The position numbers and the translations under genes are program-made. A stretch of 64,000 nucleotides of DNA from Alphaproteobacteria bacterium (lineage in GTDB: Bacteria > Pseudomonadota > Alphaproteobacteria > Rhizobiales > CAJQND01), in assembly GCA_024227565.1 (NCBI GenBank), contig JAAEUE010000230.1:1-64000 (forward strand). Reading direction: 5' to 3'. This document shows, piece after piece, positions 61,299 through 64,000 of this stretch. The notes beneath the pieces are model-generated. The model saw only the letters and a list, made by a program, of their open reading frames with translations. It made no database searches and was not told the origin of the DNA. How positions within the stretch are numbered: position 1 is the stretch's first letter; each line of letters starts with the position of its first letter.

Positions 61299-62243
61299 TC
61301 AGCGGGAGCGGCCCACCAGCTTTCTTCGCATTTGTTTGTTCACCAGGCAGTGGGTCCCGTCGCGCGGATCCTCGGTTCGGATCGGCCGCTTCTTCTTGCA
61401 CTCATCGCGGTTCGCGGGATCACTCACGCCATAGAAATTGTTGATGATGGCCTGCTCCTGCTCATGGTTGAAGGCGTGGGTTTGCCCGAACATGACATAT
61501 TGGAAGATGAGCGGCTGTGTGGCCGTGACCCATTTGAAGGGCGCAGCATCGCGCAATCTTCCGTTGGCACAGCCTTTGTAGGCCCGCGGCCTGGCGAACT
61601 TCACACGGCGCGGTGTGGGCTTTCCGGCAAGCGCGTTTGTGAAGCATTTCCGCGGCAGGCCCATCTGGCAGTAATAGTGGATCGTAATGTCCGACCAATG
61701 GTTGGGGTTGTGCTTGGTCACCATGCAGCCGATGAACGCCTTGAGCGTCCTCTTGCTGTAGCGCGGATGGCCTTTTGGCCGAGAGCCGAACTTGTCGGCG
61801 CTGGCGTTCATGGCCTTCAGGATGGCTTGGCCTGGCAGGGGCAGGTTGGCAGCCGGAGCTTTTGGACGATAGTCGGCATAGGCGTTTGAGGGATCGTTGC
61901 GCGGATCTTTCAGCTTATCGATCTCGGCCTGGCTGGGCACGGGGATCCAATCTTCCACGGTTTTGGAAAGGTCGGTCGAAACACCGATGTCCAGGCTTTT
62001 TAAAGTGGCCTCATCTAATTGCCCGCTCGCATCCAGTCCTTTTTCTGTCTGGTAGGCTGCAATGGCCGCCGCAGTGTTCCGCCCCATGAACCCGTCCAAC
62101 ACACCCGGATCATGACCGCCGGTGGCAAGTTGTGATTGCGCCTGGTGAACCACGGCAGAATATTTAGCCGCCTCGGCCGCTCCTCCCATAATAAAGAGTG
62201 CAACTGTAGCGCAAATAATTCTCGCTTGAATAGACTGTTTCAT
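61299..62243 (-). CDS. Secreted peptidoglycan-binding-domain protein, Cys-rich C-terminus
   Basis: 314 residues. Signal peptide (1-25, IICATVALFIMGGAAEA), then a PG_binding_1 domain (about 30-90): QAQSQLATGGHDPGVLDGFMG (in parts), TAAAIAAYQTEKGLDASGQLD. A linker with PVPSQAEIDKLKDP leads to a basic C-terminal region with at least six Cys (IGCMVTKHNP, HYYCQMGLPRKCF, KGCANG, DECKKKRP, GTHCLVNK), probably disulphide-bonded in the periplasm. The C-terminal family is not recognised. Convergent with the cupin gene across repeat copy B. Confidence 0.82.
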   Translation of the reverse strand: MKQSIQARIICATVALFIMGGAAEAAKYSAVVHQAQSQLATGGHDPGVLDGFMGRNTAAAIAAYQTEKGLDASGQLDEATLKSLDIGVSTDLSKTVEDWIPVPSQAEIDKLKDPRNDPSNAYADYRPKAPAANLPLPGQAILKAMNASADKFGSRPKGHPRYSKRTLKAFIGCMVTKHNPNHWSDITIHYYCQMGLPRKCFTNALAGKPTPRRVKFARPRAYKGCANGRLRDAAPFKWVTATQPLIFQYVMFGQTHAFNHEQEQAIINNFYGVSDPANRDECKKKRPIRTEDPRDGTHCLVNKQMRRKLVGRSR

Positions 62244-62358
62244 CTTACCCTCTTTTTCTTGAAGTCAAATGTGGGAGAGTGAAGTATTAAACTAAATTGT
62301 GGCAACTACTGTGATGATTGCCACATTTAAGCCACGGCTTGCTTTTTGTGATGAAACA

Positions 62359-63189
62359 TCAGCCGTCAGCCGGCGCGTCCAAGTCCTGCGGGCGAGGTGT
62401 GGAGATGATGTTGTAGCCGGCATCCACAAAGTGAATTTCGCCGGTTACGCCGCCCGACAGATCACTCAACAGATACAGGGCCGAGCCGCCCACTTCATCG
62501 AGGGTTACGGGCCGGCGCAAGGGCGAATGGGCCCGCTGGAATGAGAACATGGCGCGGGCATCGGAAATCCCGGCACCGGCCAGGGTGCGCATGGGACCTG
62601 CGGAAATGGCGTTCACCCGGATATTGTCAGCCCCATAGTCAGACGCCAGATAGCGCACAGACGATTCAAGGCCGGCCTTTGCCACACCCATCACGTTGTA
62701 GTTGGGCATTACCCGCGTCGAGCCGCCATACGTGAGGGTTATCAGCGAGCCGCCATCGGGCATCATTGCCGCGGCGCGCTTGGTGATCTCGGTAAATGAA
62801 AAGCACGAAATCAGCATGGTGCGGACGAAGTTTTCCCGGCTCGTGTCGGCGTACTTGTCCTTCAGCTCGTCCTTGTCGGAAAACGCGATGGCGTGAACCA
62901 CAAAGTCCAGCGTGCCCCATTCTTCCTTCAACCGATCGAACACACCGTCCACTGAGGCAATGTCTTCCACATCGCACGGCAGGACCAGGTTGGAACCAAC
63001 ACTCTCCGCCAGGGGCTGAACCCGGCGCCCGAAGGCCTCGCCCTGATAGGTGAAGGCCAGTTCGGCACCATTGGCCGCCAAGGCCCGGGCCACGCCCCAG
63101 GCAATGGAGTGATTGTTGGCAACGCCCATCACAAGTCCGCGCTTGCCCTTCATAAGAGAGCCGGGCGCAGGAAACTCAGTCTCTGCCAT
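62359..63189 (-). CDS. fabI: Enoyl-[acyl-carrier-protein] reductase FabI
   Basis: 276 residues. FabI signatures: GLVMGVANNHSIAWG, ELAFTYQGEAF, the active-site pair in LTYGGSTRVMPNYNVMGVAK (two Tyr and Lys at the FabI spacing), ISAGPMRTLAGAGI and PLRRPVTLDEVGGSALYLLSD. It reduces trans-2-enoyl-ACP with NADH in fatty acid elongation. It is downstream of fabB in the same direction (36-base gap), the usual alphaproteobacterial fabA-fabB-fabI arrangement. Confidence 0.96.
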   Translation of the reverse strand: MAETEFPAPGSLMKGKRGLVMGVANNHSIAWGVARALAANGAELAFTYQGEAFGRRVQPLAESVGSNLVLPCDVEDIASVDGVFDRLKEEWGTLDFVVHAIAFSDKDELKDKYADTSRENFVRTMLISCFSFTEITKRAAAMMPDGGSLITLTYGGSTRVMPNYNVMGVAKAGLESSVRYLASDYGADNIRVNAISAGPMRTLAGAGISDARAMFSFQRAHSPLRRPVTLDEVGGSALYLLSDLSGGVTGEIHFVDAGYNIISTPRPQDLDAPADG

Positions 63190-63225
63190 CGTTCAAAGTC
63201 CGCTGGTTGTTAGAAGTGGCTGGCG

Positions 63226-64000
63226 TTAGCCGTTGTAGCGCTGAAACGCAAGTGTCGCGTTGGTGCCGCCAAAGCCGAAGCTGTTTGAAAGCACCAGGTT
63301 CAACTCTGCATCGTCCTGGCGTTTGCGGACAATTGGAATGTCGGCAAACGCTGGGTCGAGCTCTGTAATGTGTGCGCTTTCAGCGATGTAGCCGTTCTGC
63401 ATCATCAAGATGCTGTAGATCGATTCCTGCACCCCTGCTGCGCCCAGGCTGTGGCCGGTCAGGGATTTCGTGGCAGAGACCGGCGGAATGTCTTCGCCGA
63501 ACACTTCACGCAGCGCCTCGATTTCGCGGGTGTCGCCGATCGGGGTCGCTGTGGCGTGCGGATTGATGTAGTCCACCTTCTCATTCACGGTGGCCAGGGC
63601 TTGTTGCATGCAGCGCACGGCGCCCTCGCCTGAAGGCTGCACCATGTCCACGCCATCGGAGGTGGCGCCATAGCCGACCAGCTCGCAGTAGATCTTCGCG
63701 CCGCGGGCCTTGGCGTGCTCAAGCTCTTCCATCACCAGGGTGCCGCCGCCGCCGGCAATCACAAAGCCGTCGCGCGTCACATCATAGGCGCGGCTTGCGG
63801 TTTCGGGCGTGTCGTTGTGCTTGGACGACATGGCACCCATGGCGTCGAACATCACCGACAGGGTCCAGTCCAGCTCCTCGCCGCCGCCGGCAAAGATGAT
63901 GTCCTGCTTGCCCCATTGGATCAGTTCAGCAGCGTTGCCGATGCAGTGTGAGGACGTGGCGCAGGCTGATGAAATGGAATAGTTGACCCCCTTGATGCCG
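63226..64000 (-). CDS. fabB: Beta-ketoacyl-ACP synthase I FabB (5' part beyond the window)
   Basis: The frame is open to the right edge, so the N-terminus is missing. In-window motifs: [13 protein letters not shown] (active-site Cys) close to the edge, [41 protein letters not shown] (first catalytic His) and [19 protein letters not shown] (second His), ending [17 protein letters not shown]. Cys-His-His triad and length fit FabB, which elongates unsaturated acyl chains with FabA. Upstream gene of the fabB-fabI pair. Confidence 0.95.
   Translation of the reverse strand, partial: GIKGVNYSISSACATSSHCIGNAAELIQWGKQDIIFAGGGEELDWTLSVMFDAMGAMSSKHNDTPETASRAYDVTRDGFVIAGGGGTLVMEELEHAKARGAKIYCELVGYGATSDGVDMVQPSGEGAVRCMQQALATVNEKVDYINPHATATPIGDTREIEALREVFGEDIPPVSATKSLTGHSLGAAGVQESIYSILMMQNGYIAESAHITELDPAFADIPIVRKRQDDAELNLVLSNSFGFGGTNATLAFQRYNG

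Overview
The window looks like chromosomal DNA of an alphaproteobacterium, most likely a Hyphomicrobiales (Rhizobiales-type) organism and plausibly marine. The evidence is an EipA/DUF1134 envelope gene with a CtrA-like box, a fabB-fabI pair, PrpE, AacS, PPK2, AsmA, a BrnA-type protein, and high G+C coding with Shine-Dalgarno starts. I recognise about 53 protein genes. I saw no rRNA, tRNA, CRISPR array, insertion sequence or prophage. The gene at the right edge (fabB) is cut by the window.

Layout. 0.3-8.6 kb: class III aminotransferase divergent from glycerate 2-kinase, a GFA-family protein, a membrane-anchored TIR protein with ten 48-residue TPR-like repeats, an A+T-rich secreted protein, an agmatinase-type ureohydrolase and a tandem SnoaL protein. 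8.7-21.5 kb: housekeeping and envelope genes (acetoacetyl-CoA ligase, AsmA, MoaE, a secreted nuclease, PPK2, class II aldolase, a BrnA-like orphan, EipA, a coiled-coil membrane protein, PrpE, a cupin). 21.5-24.8 kb: a TadG-like protein divergent from a Cache-HAMP adenylate/guanylate cyclase. 24.9-30.1 kb: a four-gene operon for a type II DMSO-reductase-family molybdoenzyme (haem-b subunit, FeS subunit, Mo catalytic subunit, chaperone). 30.2-40.7 kb: a group 2, ABC-transporter-dependent capsule locus (KpsS, PhyH dioxygenase, KpsD/Wza-type lipoprotein, KpsC, KpsM, KpsE, a membrane-bound alpha/beta-hydrolase-like protein, KpsT). 40.7-43.6 kb: TerC and a hybrid histidine kinase.

43.6-59.0 kb is a catabolic block. 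It holds a Rieske oxygenase, a DenD-type dehydrogenase, a non-pyrrolysine MttB homologue with a JmjC/cupin-like protein, and two divergent operons. The leftward operon is LLM flavin oxidoreductase - SDR - M24 - alpha/beta hydrolase. The rightward operon is GMC oxidoreductase - M20 deacylase - M24. The block ends with an Asp/Glu racemase facing a DauA-like FAD dehydrogenase. The families point to breakdown of a methylated, quaternary or cyclic amidine/amide nitrogen compound (ectoine- or betaine-like). The substrate is not determined by the sequence.

59.0-64.0 kb: small secreted proteins, an SDR lacking its catalytic Tyr, a small cupin, a peptidoglycan-binding-domain protein, fabI and fabB. 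Scattered non-coding structure includes a 105-bp dispersed repeat present twice in opposite orientation, three paired-hairpin REP-like elements, two clear terminators and a two-turn inverted repeat upstream of the JmjC-like gene.
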